Numbered from the stretch's first letter, positions 11,329 to 23,272 are shown. The stretch: DNA of 64,000 nucleotides from Cyclospora cayetanensis (GCF_002999335.1 NW_020312106.1:27729-91728), one strand, 5' to 3'. Notes: generated by a model not told the origin, from the letters alone. A program made the numbers and translations.

Positions 11329-12010
11329 CCATCTCAGACGGAAACGCGGGCCAGGAGGCTGTGGTTCGATGGCGGTGCATGCAAGCGACAGTGCTACTAG
11401 CATGCAGGAAGGGCAGCCTATGGCTGACCGACATTTGCTGCAACGGAGGACAAAGAACTAATGGGGCCCTCCGTGACCAGCATTCCACTGTTTTCAGCTC
11501 CCACTTGAGGCATGAATAGCCCATCAAGCTTCTACAGTGTAATTTACAGCTCTCGCTGTTACCAGCCTCAGCGTCAGTGTTGCCTGGCCCACAGAGAACT
11601 CGGAATACGTTCTTGGGGTGGGGGATCGTGGCCTAGCATCAACTAGCCTTCACTGAAACTCACCTCGCCTGGCCCTACGATACGCATTCATAGGTACCTC
11701 TGCATAGAAATATTTACCGGGAATAAACATGCATGAAGATAGAGGTGTATATATACATATATATCATATATACTTTTAATGAGGCATGCCTTGCACCATG
11801 CACAAGCTGGTGCATAGTGGTGCGAAACAGCGTCGTGGGTACAACATGGCCACACACCAAGGAGGAGGGTTGCTGAACTGCCACACCGCCCCCCTTTCCT
11901 CGAAAAGCCTCAAATGTTCGCAACTTTTGCCTTTTGGCTCTCCGAGCACTGCAGTGGCGTGTACTGCTAACACGGCACTCGAAGGGGGACGGATGACCCC
12001 TAGCGATCCT
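11329..12010. other. Intergenic stretch with a TA-rich tract
   Basis: There is no supported gene. A TATATA/CATATAT simple tract occupies about 11740-11775, and the rest is unremarkable spacer between two converging genes. Confidence 0.5.
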
Positions 12011-12502
12011 TTATTGATCGTCTTGCTGTAACAACTGCTGGGTGATGGCCCCGTATTTGGCCCTCAAGATGGCCTCTGCGTTTCTTCTCTCCTTCAACGT
12101 CATCTGAGTGCCGTGATGCCGTAAGTCGTTGAGAAGGGCAGTAAGGCTGTGCTGATCACCTCCGCGAATTGGAGGTGACGAGGCTTCGTGGCTACTGCTA
12201 TGATACCTATTAGTCGCTGTCAGTTCTATAACTGTCTGGGTTGCTTGGGGAGCTGATGCGTGTTCAGAGGCCTGCTGCTGCGTTTCGCTGCCGGATTGAC
12301 CTTCCGCAGGGGAGGCGGTGGAGGGCCCATGCCTTGCGATTAAAGGGCTCGAATGCGCTGCTTCGCCTGAAGCAAGGAGGGGAAACAGAGAATCCACTGC
12401 AATAAAAGCGATTCGGATCACGCCGAAGTGGTGTTGCCTAGGGTGGGAGGCACTGAACAGCACGGCAGAAGCGAACACGAAGAGTCGTAAGACAAGCTCC
12501 AT
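12011..12502 (-). CDS. Small putative secreted protein (hypothetical)
   Basis: This is a 163-residue frame when started at the second Met (12502), giving an N terminus MELVLRLFVFASAVLF typical of a cleavable signal peptide. A Met three codons upstream (12511) is also possible. The mature part is Ser/Thr/Gln/His-rich and low-complexity. It ends in a charged helical-looking tail (MTLKERRNAEAILRAKYGA) before the stop. No domain is recognised. A short internal intron cannot be excluded. Coccidian genomes carry many such lineage-specific secreted proteins, but no function can be assigned. Confidence 0.45.
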   Translation of the reverse strand: MELVLRLFVFASAVLFSASHPRQHHFGVIRIAFIAVDSLFPLLASGEAAHSSPLIARHGPSTASPAEGQSGSETQQQASEHASAPQATQTVIELTATNRYHSSSHEASSPPIRGGDQHSLTALLNDLRHHGTQMTLKERRNAEAILRAKYGAITQQLLQQDDQ

Positions 12503-13043
12503 GCTTTCCACAATAGTACAAATTCAGTAATCAATCAATAAAGGCCATAGTATCTTGAAGCATGCGGTACAAAACGCTGTTTCCTAGCTCTTCCCAAGAA
12601 CAGAGACAGAGCGCTTACCGAACTTGTAATGCACAGCAGACGCGGGCGCAACACTTCTCTTCTGGCCGAGCGCAGTCATAGACCGGCGAATAATAGCCTC
12701 CTTCAGATGTAAGATCTGCTTCTCCATTTCTTCCAAAAACATACTTAAAGGGCTATAATAATGCTAGTCTAAGGTTAGAAGCTCCCGCGCCTTCTTCTTT
12801 CGGATGATTGGATATTTGCGAGTGAGCAGCATATAAATAGCCTTAATGGTGGCCTAGGCTACTGCATGAAACTCAGTGGCTGCTAGACCCCATAGCTGGA
12901 GGCTTGTTGCTTTCTTTAATTTTAGTCAGTTGCTCATTTTAGGCTCATAGATGGGCGGGAAATGAGGGGAAGGGAGAGTAACTGCCTGCCCTTATTACAG
13001 CCAACACACGGACCAGCCTAACCAGTGGACTCCTCTGCTGCAA

Positions 13044-13716
13044 CTAATCCAATTCATCGTTCACCCTGTGTGTTTCGTGAGTGCACTTCGGGCTATCGCA
13101 TGGCCTCATCTGAGTAGTAGTGGCTTCTACTTGTACAATCACCTGCCAACTGGTGTCTACAACAACGGAAATAATCCCCCTAAGATCGGCCTCTGTCACT
13201 TGGCCCTGTGTATTGGGGTGAGGGGCATCCGCGACACCGTAGAAAGGAGCGAAAATAAGAGACACGGAGAAAACCAGATGGCACCGACATTAACAGCAGT
13301 GCGCCTGGCCAGGCAAGTGTTTCCAGGGCCCCTGCATGTATCCGTCCTAGTCACACAAAGATGCAGTCGTGAAGGAGCATCCAGATCCTCAGTGCGTCTG
13401 CCAGACCCTTAAGTTCTGAGGCATTTATCGAGCTGCGCTGTCGGCTCCCTTTTAATGCGTAGCGTGGTTGCGAAGTGCCGTCCTTTGAGAACAATGAGGG
13501 ATGCATTGCGCTACCATAAAGAACACAGCGTAAGTCACTAGTTAGAAACAAGGGTACTTTGTGGGAGCTACAGATCGACAGCCACTGTTGCCACATGAAA
13601 AGCTGCTGCACTCCGAAGGGTGGCGCACAGACCCGCCTCCTGTACACGAGGCCTGGCCGTATAATGGACAGCGTTGAAAAGGGCACCTTTACGGCCCTAG
13701 GCGCATGGCGGCACAC
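13044..13716 (-). pseudogene. Retroelement pol remnant (RNase H, possible integrase tail)
   Basis: The minus-strand frame 13716-13351 contains LFLTSDLRCVLYGSAM, a DG, then NASELKGLADALRIW. This follows the order of the Ty3/gypsy RNase H domain: a TSDAS-like strand, DG, then an E-L-x-A-x-x-A-L-R-W helix. Just downstream on the same strand, 13265-13044 contains PHPNTQGQ, reminiscent of the HPxTxGQ signature at the end of the integrase core. The order RNase H then integrase is that of Ty3/gypsy pol. There is no full-length ORF and no visible LTR pair here, so it reads as a truncated, decayed copy. The RNase H resemblance is moderate and the integrase one weak. Confidence 0.45.
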
Positions 13717-14372
13717 TCTCTAAAAGACGCCAGACACTCTTCATTTTAACTGATGCAGGGAGGCCACTAGCTGCATGTGTAAGTTTTGACCGCTAGCCTC
13801 CGATCCGCCTAACCCCGTCACCTCCCCCCCACCAGACGCAGCGGAACCCTTGCTTTTATTTTCCTGCTGTAGGCAGCCAGCAGAGTAGCACAAGCCTCAA
13901 GAGCCCGGTTAAATGGAGAGGGCTAAACCGTCCGATCTAGGTGCAGAGGTTCAAAGCCATTTATGCAAAGTTAGGGGCCACAACGTAGGACGCCACCTTG
14001 CAAAGGGGAGCTTCACCCGCGGTGTTATGCCTTTTAAAATGCCTATTGGCTTAGCTTCACAAACAGTCTTCGGAACGTAGCGCTATCTATGAACAAACGC
14101 TCTAATTCCCCCTTTTGGTACCAGTACACACAGGCGAAATCCATTCTCAATCAGACGATGGACCGGCAGGCCGCAGACACTGCGGGTGCCGTCTCAGCAG
14201 CGCCTTAAGAGTGTGTTGCCTCAGCAGGCGGACCATGCAGGGGCACATTGACTAGCAAATATCGCGGGCGAGAACCGCCACACGCAATGAAAAGGGGGTG
14301 CAAACACAGGGATTCATTTCTGCTGCCCTTCCTGCCCTCTGCGCTCGCGTTGCAAGGGTGCGGAGGCCTGGG

Positions 14373-15348
14373 TCACTCTAATCGCTGCGACTCAAGGGCC
14401 CGCTGCAGCTGCTGCAGCTGCTGCTGCTGCTGCTGCTGGATTTGCTGCATCCTTTGCCTCTGCAGAAAAGGGAGAAGCTCGTTTCCAGGGGGCAGCGATG
14501 GGGGAGAACACACAGGAGGCGCACTCCCAGCATCAGGCAAGGCACACCCTGAAGCCCCTCCGCGGGCAGCATCGGCCCCTGCAGCGAAATGGAGAACTTC
14601 CGACGCATGCCCCTCCATCGACGCGTAGGAGCCACACGCAGCATTTGCGCCTCCTCTGTCAGACAGCTCAGCTGAGACAGAATGCCGGCAGTTCGCCGAT
14701 CTACCACGGACCCCGTCGGAGGCAACCCCGGCAGCGGCTAGTTCCCAGCTACCGTCGGCAGTCTCCTGCGTCCTCATCGAATTTCGAGGCAGCACCGAAG
14801 AAGGGGGGGGGGGCCCCCTGGGGGCACGCATGCGCATCGTCCCATCCCTTTCACGGCTACTGGGGGAGCCAAGGGAGAACGGGGGGAGGCCGCTCGTATC
14901 GTACCGACACTGCTGCTGCTGCTGGAGCTGCTGCTGCTGGAGCTGCTGCTGCTGCTGCTGGAGCTGCTGCTGCTGGAGCTGCTGCTGCTGGAGCTGCTGC
15001 TGCTGCAGTAACGGCGGTGCGACCCTCTGTGCGTGGTTACCAGAGCTGGGAATAAGGGAGAGTAACAGTTTGAGCGCTTCCTCCTGACTTCCTTGAGATG
15101 CCGATCCTCCCCCGCGTCCAATCCCGCAAGCAGCAGGCAGCAACTGCTGCAGCAACGCGAGCTGCTGTTGCTGCTGCTGCTGTTGTTGCTGCTGCACAAG
15201 CAACTGTGGCTGCTGCTGCAGCTGATCTGCAGGTCCTGCAGCAGCTGTAGGGCGAGCCCTGCATTGTTGCTGTTGCTGTTGTTGCTGCTGGTGCTGCTGT
15301 CTGACCATTTGCTGTAGCTGTTCCTGCTGCTGCGCCAGTAGCTGTTGT

Positions 15349-15393
<45 letters not shown>

Positions 15394-17034
15394 AGTTGCT
15401 GCAGTTGCTGCAACTGCTCGTGACTACTAAATGGTTCACTAGCTCCCCACCCGCTGCCGCTGCGCCTCGCACTGTGGGGGTCGAGCCGATCAACAGGCAG
15501 AGCAACAGACGTCGACTTTGCCTGCAGCATCAGGGAAGGGGGGGGCGGGGGTTGGGCTCGACGCCAGCGCTCGGCAGCTGCTCGTTGCTGCTGATGCGCA
15601 GAAGAAGACGACAGCGAGGCTCCGCCAACGCCAGGCCCAAAGATGAAGTCTTTGTGCTCCTGCTGCTGAGGCCAGCCCTCTTCAAGAGGCAAAGAAAAGG
15701 GAAGCCTATTTACGCTGGCATCTGCGAGAGACGAGCGATCTGCACTAGAGACGAGAGGCCCCTGGTGTTGCGGGTGCTGAGCAGGCGGCCTGTGATAGAC
15801 TCCCGTGGCTGCTGCTGCTGCTGCTGCTGCTGCAGCAGCAGTAGCAGCAGCTGCCGCGGAGGCTGCAGCACTCGGGCTGGCAAGCCACTGAAGACAGTCC
15901 TCCACACCAGGAATTTCAAACAGCGGCTCGCCGTCATCTTTACTCGAGGCGAATGCAAAGCGGGAAGGGCAGTAGCTGCTACTGCTGGTGCTGTTGCTAA
16001 TGCTGCTGCTGCTGTTGCTAATGCTGCTGGTGCTGTTGCTAATGCTGCCCGCCGTCGCAAAGGAGGTAACCATGCCAGCGTACTGCACGCCCCCAGCGCT
16101 AGCCAGGCTGCCAGGCGCTATAAGCTGCCCCAAAAGACTCTCCGATCGATCAGACACACCAGTTGCTCGAACCATTCTGCTGTTGCTGCTGCTGCTCCCA
16201 GAGTTCCTATTGCTGCCAAGACCGCCGCTAAAACTGCTGCTGCTGCTGCTGCTGCTGCTTCCAAAGCCGCTCCCCAACTCCTCGAGCCCTGGAGGTGGAA
16301 GAAAAGTGCCAGCTCCCATATCGCTCTGTCCAGACACCTGCAGCACCATGTCGGAGGCTTCAAAGACGCGCAGCTGCTGGGTTCCAAGGTGCTCCGTCCC
16401 TGATAAGGCCGAGACACCGAGGCCTGAGAACTGAGAAGCGGTGTCATCTAGCGGAAATGCGGCTAATCGGCGCTGCTGCTGTTGGTGCTGCTGCTGTTGG
16501 TGCTGCTGCTGTTGGTGCTGCTGCTGTTGGTGCTGCTGCTGCAGTTCTGGCAGCAATGGCTGCTGCACTTGACTCGAGCCATCGGCGTCAGTTGCAGCTC
16601 CGACTCCTGCCGGGAGGAGGGCAGGGGTCTCTGCAGCGAGGGGGCGGGGTCCTTCGAGGATCCTGCCCTCCAAGTAGTCGAGGTGAAATGCCTTCCAGCT
16701 GGCGGGAGGCTGCTGCTGCTGCTGCTGCTGCACGAGCTCAGGCTGCTCCTGCAGCAGCTGCTGCCGCTCCTGCTGCTGCTGAGGAGCTGTCAAAACACAG
16801 CTACTGCTGCCTGCGCCCTTCGCTGCATCTGCAGCAGGTCTCTCTAGGCCGTTCTCATCCTCTCCAGATGTCTTTCCCCTTCCCCCTTCCGCCGCTGTCG
16901 GCAAATTCTCAGCATTTGCCAGTGGCGACTCGCTGCTGCTGCTCCCCTCTCGGTACTCGGAAACGTCCTCCACTGCATGCGGCTTCCTACCCCGTCCCGG
17001 GCGGCTGCTGTCAGACGCTTCTGTCTGCTGCTTG

Positions 17035-17087
<53 letters not shown>

Positions 17088-17565
17088 TTGCTGCTGTTGC
17101 TGCTGCTGCGCTGACTGACTTGCAATACGGTCGGAAGCCGCTGAAGATCCCCGCAGCTTTCCAACAACATGCGCAGATTCTGCTGCTGGTGCTGGCGCCG
17201 CCGGCGAGGACAAAGCAGCAGCAGCAGCACTTGGCTTGACGCCACCAGCAGCGACTGATGCCCATGTGCTGCAGACGGTGCCTTGAGGCTTCATTTTAGA
17301 CTTGGTCCCAGAAGCATTGCGGGGAGTTTTATCCTCGTCCTCCGGGGCAGTGGCTGCAGCAACGGCCATCCCTGCCAAAGCGGGAGAAGGCGCAGCAGCA
17401 GAAGGAGCAGAAGCAGCAGAAGAAGCGGGAGCAGCAGAAGAAGAGGCCGCTGTTGCTGCGTCACTAAGGGTGTTTGCCTTTCTGGAGGAAGAAGAAAGGC
17501 GCTGGGATGTGGAAGAGGAGGCATCCGACACTTCTTCGTCGCTGCCGAGATCGCCCTCTCCGTTC
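14373..17565 (-). CDS. Giant Gln/Ser/Ala-rich ORF, probable last exon of NOT4
   Basis: The frame is open for about 1060 codons from a strong acceptor (CTTCAG, exon start 17565) to the stop at 14373. It also stays open upstream to 17870, in a hydrophobic Cys-rich stretch that looks intronic. It contains several long poly-Gln blocks (CAG), poly-Ala and poly-Ser, separated by conserved-looking islands such as SWKAFHLDYLEGRILEG, FLPPPGLEELG, FEIPGVEDCLQWLAS and LPPFSLG. It lies just downstream of the NOT4 exons on the same strand. A 116-nt candidate exon (18065-17950, phase 0 in, phase 2 out) would join the two in frame to give about 1579 residues. Metazoan NOT4 tails are likewise long, disordered and contain a PPPGL motif. 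The alternative is an independent gene. Mirror-image poly-Leu, poly-Cys and poly-Ala frames on the other strand are shadows. Confidence 0.7.
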
Positions 17566-18173
17566 CTGAAGACGCAGCAGTAGAAGCAGGCAGCCGACAG
17601 GAGAGATGAGATGCAAGAAGGGGGGCCCATGTACCAAAATTCGCTAAGCGCGTCAAATACCAGAAGACAACTGCAAGAAGAACCGCCATTCGCACAAGTG
17701 CACCGCGCAAAAGAAAGAAAAAGCAAAAGGGAGGTGAGAAGTCGAAGGCATGCAAGGGCCACTATTGCGCAGTCGGAACCTACAACACTCCTGAATTGCC
17801 TGGACCCTGCAAATACGACACAGAGAGAAATGACACCACACTTCATCCATACGGCAGAATCAGCATTCACGGTCTTCTAATAGTCGCTGCATGAATAATG
17901 GGTATGTGTGTGGGATGTGAGGTGTATATATTTATTTATTCATAGGTACCCCGTGCGCCGCCAGCCTCTCTGACTGATGGCAGCTCCTCCCAGTACGCTT
18001 CCAGAAGGACAGCCGTTGGAGTTTGCCCTGCCGCTCCTTATATGAACGGCTAAGTCGTGTCTCCCCTTTAGACCGACAGCAGCGTGAGGCGCTTATTTGC
18101 GCGTGCCTCAACACTCAGCAAGGCTGCGTGCTCGTTGAAGAACATCCACAGCAACACCTGTTGCGTAGCCTAC

Positions 18174-21100
18174 CTCAAGAGGGTCCTCTCTTTGCGTGTT
18201 GCGGTTCGCTGCATCAGGGAGCTTGCCAAACAGACTGGTGGTCGGCTTTCGCTCAGAGTTGCTTGGAAATGTCAAATCCAAGAATTGGTGCTTCGCGCTG
18301 ATCATCGCCTCCTTCGTGAAGCTGCAGGACGCCCTCAAGCACAGAGGCGATGCGAAATTGCCAAAGAGAGAGAGAAAGAAAGAAAGAAAAAGAGAGACGG
18401 CGACACAGAGCCCATTAGGTCGATGGATGCAAAGTGCCTCTATTCGGACAGTAAATTTCTCGCCTCAAGAGACGAGAAATCGAGAATTTTTTTCACACCA
18501 CGGCCCTCTTATCCCCTTTTTCTCTTCCCTCCCCGCCCCGACACGTGGTGCTGTGCAGTCGCGGCGTCTAGAAGAACCGAAGCAGGCATTTCTATGGCGT
18601 GAAAAGCCTTCTCCTCCCCCGCAAGACCGTCAAGTCGCAAGAGCAAAGGCCTTGGGAAGAACAAGAAACAGATCTAGAGACTTAGCCCGCCCTACGCGAA
18701 TGGATGGTTGTGCAAGCATGACAACGCAAAGCTCGCCTCGCTCGCGAAGACAGCAGCTCACCTATCTTTGCCGGATCCAAGCTGATGCAGATAGGAGCAG
18801 TCTGGATTCTGACACTTCACACCCTTTAAAAAGTGCGAACAATACCTGCAGCCACCGCAAAACAAGCATTGCACACAACTTTTGCCGCGAAAATCGAGAG
18901 GCTGAGTGCCTGGAGGGGCAAAGCAACATGAGGAAGCGAGGGCCACCCCAGTCAGCCGCTATTCCTGCCGCGCTGATGCTGATGCTGCTGCAAAACGGCA
19001 TGCTATAAATAAGAGGCTGTGTGTCTGTATATATATATATATATATACAGACACACACACTTTCACACACGCTTTCACACACACACTTTCACACTTCCAC
19101 ACTTTCACACTTCCACACTTTCACACTTTCACACTTCCACACTTTCACACACACACTTTCACACTTTCACACACACAGACACACCTCCCCCTCCTTCCCT
19201 CTTCCCCCTCAAGGTACAACGAAGAGTTGCCCCTACTTGGTGGTTCCGAAAGAGGCCTTGAGGGTGCGACCTTCGTAGACTGCCCCGTCAACCCCCTGAA
19301 TTGCCGCAACAGCTTCTTTGCTAGACGAGTAGGTCACATACACTGCAAAAGAGGGGCCTCCCCAGTGTCTGAAGCACCGGCAAGCACACGCCACAGCCAC
19401 AAAACATCCCCTTCACGGCCAAAGACATCACAGAAAGCCCGTCCTGCCCCCCGTCGAGACTCGCGCACCAGGCAGCCTCCGCATGCACGGGAAAAAGCAG
19501 ACACCGTCGAAAGAGCAAGACGGCCGGCAAACTAGCAAGCATGCATGCAAGCAAACGAAGTGACAGCCGCTAGACGGCAAATGAGCGCTTGCACACACAC
19601 AGACACACCTGCCGCAGCCCTCAGAGGATCGATACAGCCAAGCGCAAAAAAAAGAACTCAAACAGGACACCCCACAGCCCGCAGGACGGCCAGTCCATAG
19701 AGACATCTTTTAATTAAGCTTCTACGTGCAGCCTAGGCCAGAGGGATCCTAGGAGCGACTGCGTAAAACTCACCCTTGGTTCTTGTTGACGACTATCTGA
19801 AGAACCTTGCCGTACTGGCCAAAGAATTCGTGGCGTCGCAGAATCTGCAGAGACAGAGAGGCCTCACGGCACCAAGCAGTCCTAGGCCCGTCCACATGCA
19901 TGCTCAAGAAGCCTCCCCAACTGCCGCTACAACGACAACTGGCGAAGGCGGCACTTGAGCGGAGCGCTCCTACTTAGCCTCGCCACCACCTCCCCACCAC
20001 GAAGCAGGAGAAAGCAAAAGGAAAAATACAATTCTCGCAAGATAAAAAATACCGACACGAACCGGGAACCTCCACTCAAAAGGCCAAACAGCTCCCCTGC
20101 CCACCCCAACCCGCATGCTGAGACTTCTCTAACCATACACACAGCTAGCCAATACACAAATACAACCTCTCGCAGCTTCGAAACTCGCATGCGCAGCCAG
20201 TAGTCCATACAACGAACGAGCAGGCAAGCAGGCAGGCAGGCAGGCAGGCAGGCAGGCAAGCGGATAGCCTCAAAACTCCACGATGAACTCCCAAAGCCAC
20301 ACACAGAGAAGTGCCCACACTCACATACACACAAGCAAGCAAGCCACCAAATGCCAGGAACCCCCCAACGTTCCGAACATCATGTTCATCCCATCCCCCT
20401 CCCTTCCCCACCGGAAACACTTGACTGACCTCCTTTTTTGCAATGGAAGGGGGTATCCCTATGACATACACGAGGCACCGCTGAATAACACGAACGTCCT
20501 TCAAGGCTGCAGCTTGCGCGGGAGCAGGCACTGCCGCCTCTCTGGAGCCAAGCCTTGCAGCTCCTACCCCCTGCTGCTGCACTGGAAGCCCCCGACTGCT
20601 GCTGCTGCTGCTGCTGGATACACCTAGGCCACTACTCGCAGCACCTCCTCGCGCAGCTGCTGCCGTGCATCCCGTCCTGCTGACAGGAACGCTGCCGCTG
20701 CTCCCGCTGCGTGTCGCCTCTGCAGAGCCGCAGACTTTCTCTCTCGACTTGCGACCAATTTGCTTCGTGAGTCTGAGCGTCGTTACACCCACAACACACA
20801 AAAGGCCCCTCTTGAGACCCCTTCCTTGGGAGCTATATGTGCGCAGGGCTTTACCTCAGGCAAGCGGGCATGCGAAAACTCCCCCTACCCCCGAGAGCTT
20901 CCGCCGTAAAATCCGCCACACACGACACTGCACCTACCCCAAAACTATGTTCGACACGCTACGCAGAAACGCCGCATGGGCTCTGAAAAATTTTTAGCCC
21001 CCTCCAGAAGGAAGGGTGTTCTTCTGGTGGTGTCTGTACACCTGCTGAGGACCGTATGCGGGACGGAAGGGGGGAGAGAGCCAGATGACGCTTACTCTAC

Positions 21101-22267
21101 GACGCGCGATTGATCATATTTGAATTTCTTCTCATCATAGTCCCGCCTGCAGGCTGGGCACTTATTCGCAAGGTGATCTCGGATGTGGTGGAGACACCAC
21201 AAGCACACCTGACAGAGACTCGCGGCAATGCAGCAGCACAACAACATACACATGGCGAGGCAACTCCCGTCTAAGACACGCTGCCCTCCTGTGAGACAAT
21301 AAAACAGCAAGAACTCTAACCACGGCCTCTCGAGGAAAGAATACAGCGGCCACAGCCATGTGCTATCCAAAACATTGCGCACTTTTACACGTTCACATGC
21401 ATACTTTCACACGTTCACATACACTTCCACACATATAGGTTCACACGTTCACATACACATACATACTTTTACACGTTCACATACGTACTTTCACACGTTC
21501 ACATACACATACATACTTTTACACGTGCACATACGTACTTTCACACGTTCACATACACATACACCTTCACACACATACTTTTACACTTTCACATACACTT
21601 TAACTCCCCACACTTAGACACTTTCACTCACCCACACTTGTACACTTCAACTCACCCACACTTGTACACTTTAACTCACACACACGTTTTTATACCCCAA
21701 GCAAGTTATTGAAGAGGGGATGCTGACCTGATAGCCACATTCGCAAGGAAAGAGGCCCCTGTCAGTCTCATCGAGCGCTTCGAGACACAGAGGACAGGTG
21801 GCTTCCTCGTCTTGCGATTCGGATGAGCTGGAAGCCAGGCTGGCAGTGCTATTGCGGCGAGCCACAAGAGGGGGCCCCCCCTGTGGGTGGGCTCTGCTAC
21901 TGCTGCGAGAAGCCACGACTTCCCCAGCAGCGCGACGTCCGTGATCACCGCTTGGATTCGAAGAGGCGCTGCTGCCAGCGTCCGCTGCTATAGCCGAGCC
22001 AGAGGGGCCTCCATAAAATCCTCTCCTGCTGCTTTCCAGCCGATCGATGCTTCCAGTGCCTGCAGCAGCTGCGCGTTTGCCGCGCCCTCTGTCTGCAGCA
22101 TCCCACGGCTCGATGCTGTGGCTGCGCGCTACGCTGCCCCTGAGAAGAGCATTTGAATCCTGCGAGGTGCCAGGGGGCCCACTGGCACCAGCCGAGGCGG
22201 TGATAGATGCATCTCTTCTTGGCGCATCAGCTGCGCGGCTTTTCGTTTCACGTTGATGGGAGGGCAT
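18174..22267 (-). CDS. NOT4: NOT4-type E3 ubiquitin ligase of the CCR4-NOT complex
   Basis: Seven exons in consistent phase: 22267-21728, 21208-21096, 20772-20430, 19844-19774, 19368-19237, 18845-18762 and 18321-18174 (477 codons before the tail). The RING is all-cysteine C4C4 as in NOT4: CPLCLEALDETDRGLFPCEC, then CLWC and CPAC. The RRM follows, with CLVYVIGIPPSIAKKEV, FFGQYGKVLQIVVNKNQG, FAVYVTYSSSKEAVAAIQG and GRTLKASFGTTK. It runs straight into a CCCH finger, YCSHFLKGVKCQNPDCSYLH, and the downstream SFTKEAMISAKH (SFTKEEMQAGKH in human CNOT4). Start MPSHQ (22267) was chosen for its purine at -3; a Met 19 codons upstream is in frame. NOT4 ubiquitinates stalled-ribosome and other substrates and sits on CCR4-NOT. 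The C-terminal exon is discussed under 14373-17565. Confidence 0.9.
19020..19190. repeat. CACACTTTC/CACACTTCC tandem repeat in NOT4 intron 5
   Basis: After a (TA)n run come many copies of ACACTTTC/ACACTTCC octamer-like units. This lies between the NOT4 exons that carry FGTTK and YCSHF, so it is intronic. The poly-His/Thr/Phe frames across it are artefacts of the repeat. Confidence 0.9.
20218..20262. repeat. GGCA tetranucleotide repeat in NOT4 intron 3
   Basis: GCAGGCAGGCAGG units run without interruption for about 45 bases inside the intron that splits the RRM. Confidence 0.9.
21370..21690. repeat. CACGTTCACATACAC-type minisatellite in NOT4 intron 1
   Basis: Degenerate units of roughly 30 bases built on TTTACACGTTCACATACACATACATAC occupy most of the intron between the two halves of the NOT4 RING finger. 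Confidence 0.9.
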
Positions 22268-23272
22268 GACCACACTCCAGGACCAAGGACTGCAGAGTGT
22301 GTCTACTACACGCTTCAAATGCAAATTCCTGACGCCTGCACCAGCAGCAAGCCTTCAGATCCCCCACCGCGGGTTCCAGAGCTCTTGCATACTGATCAAG
22401 AGACGGGCGAAACAAGACGCAGAAGGCGTAGGGTGAGGACGCTGGCAGCAAATCGCAGAGGCGTACGAGAAGGGGCCCTCCAATCTCCTCCGCGCACGCG
22501 CATGCAGGGCCAAAGGAGGCCCCAGCCCGCTTTCTAGCCAGTTCTCACAAGCGCGTGAAATGCCGACAGGCAGCAGAACGCGGTCCTGCGATGCCCAAAG
22601 TAAGGGAAGCGCACAGGGGATGCCAAGGCGAAGATGCGGGGGAAGGGAGAACCGTCCTACGACTGTAGGCAGCAGGAGCCACCGAGAGGCGCAACAACTC
22701 GCAGATGTGTCAGCGTCTTATGAGGACGCTTTAATGCCGCGGCCGTCCACACGGTAGTGTCACAGTGCTCCCTTGAGTAGGTAAGAGTCCAGCAGGACGA
22801 GAGGAGCGCAGGCTGAGGGGGCCAAGTCGGGGGCTTCTCGCTTTCACGTTTGGGGTGCCAAAGAAGATCTAAATTGACTTGGGAGAAGAAACTAGACCCT
22901 CAGAAAAGCGAGAAGACGCATGCAGAGCAACGCAGCTCCAGAGGGCAGAGCCGACGTCAAACACCCCAGCGAGCGGCAAGAGCAGCGGGGGCTTCTAAAG
23001 CCTGGGACTCGCGTAGCTGTAAATTGTGAGCAGAGGGATTTGGAATGGGAAGGTCTATAGGAACAAGCGCAGCGGCTGTCGTGCTGCGGTCGCTTCTGGT
23101 GTTGCTACGGCAGACAGCGGAAGTGGGGGGGCGTGAGTAAAGAGGGAGATGTGATTTCTGCGGGTGCTTGTAGAAATACGAATAATCAAATCCGAGTCTC
23201 GATCACTAGAGCCATTTATGTGTCCACAGAGGGCAGCAGCAGCAGCAGCTTCCTGAGGCCGGGACCCTCTCA
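22268..23272. other. NOT4 upstream region, no supported gene
   Basis: About 1 kb upstream of the NOT4 start. Open frames are short and overlapping with no recognisable features; presumed promoter and 5' untranslated sequence. Confidence 0.4.

Noticed and set aside
14498..17609. Many plus-strand poly-Leu, poly-Cys, poly-Ala frames of 70-350 codons
   Set aside because: Shadows of CTG runs antisense to the Gln-rich ORF; composition follows the repeat exactly.
17566..17870. N-terminal hydrophobic extension of the giant Gln-rich ORF (MNADSAVWMK...)
   Set aside because: Cys/Leu-rich and preceding a strong CTTCAG acceptor; more likely intron read-through than a signal or membrane domain.
18906..19535. 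His/Thr-rich 209-codon plus-strand frame
   Set aside because: Product of the CACACTTTC array in a NOT4 intron; overlaps NOT4 coding exons on the opposite strand.
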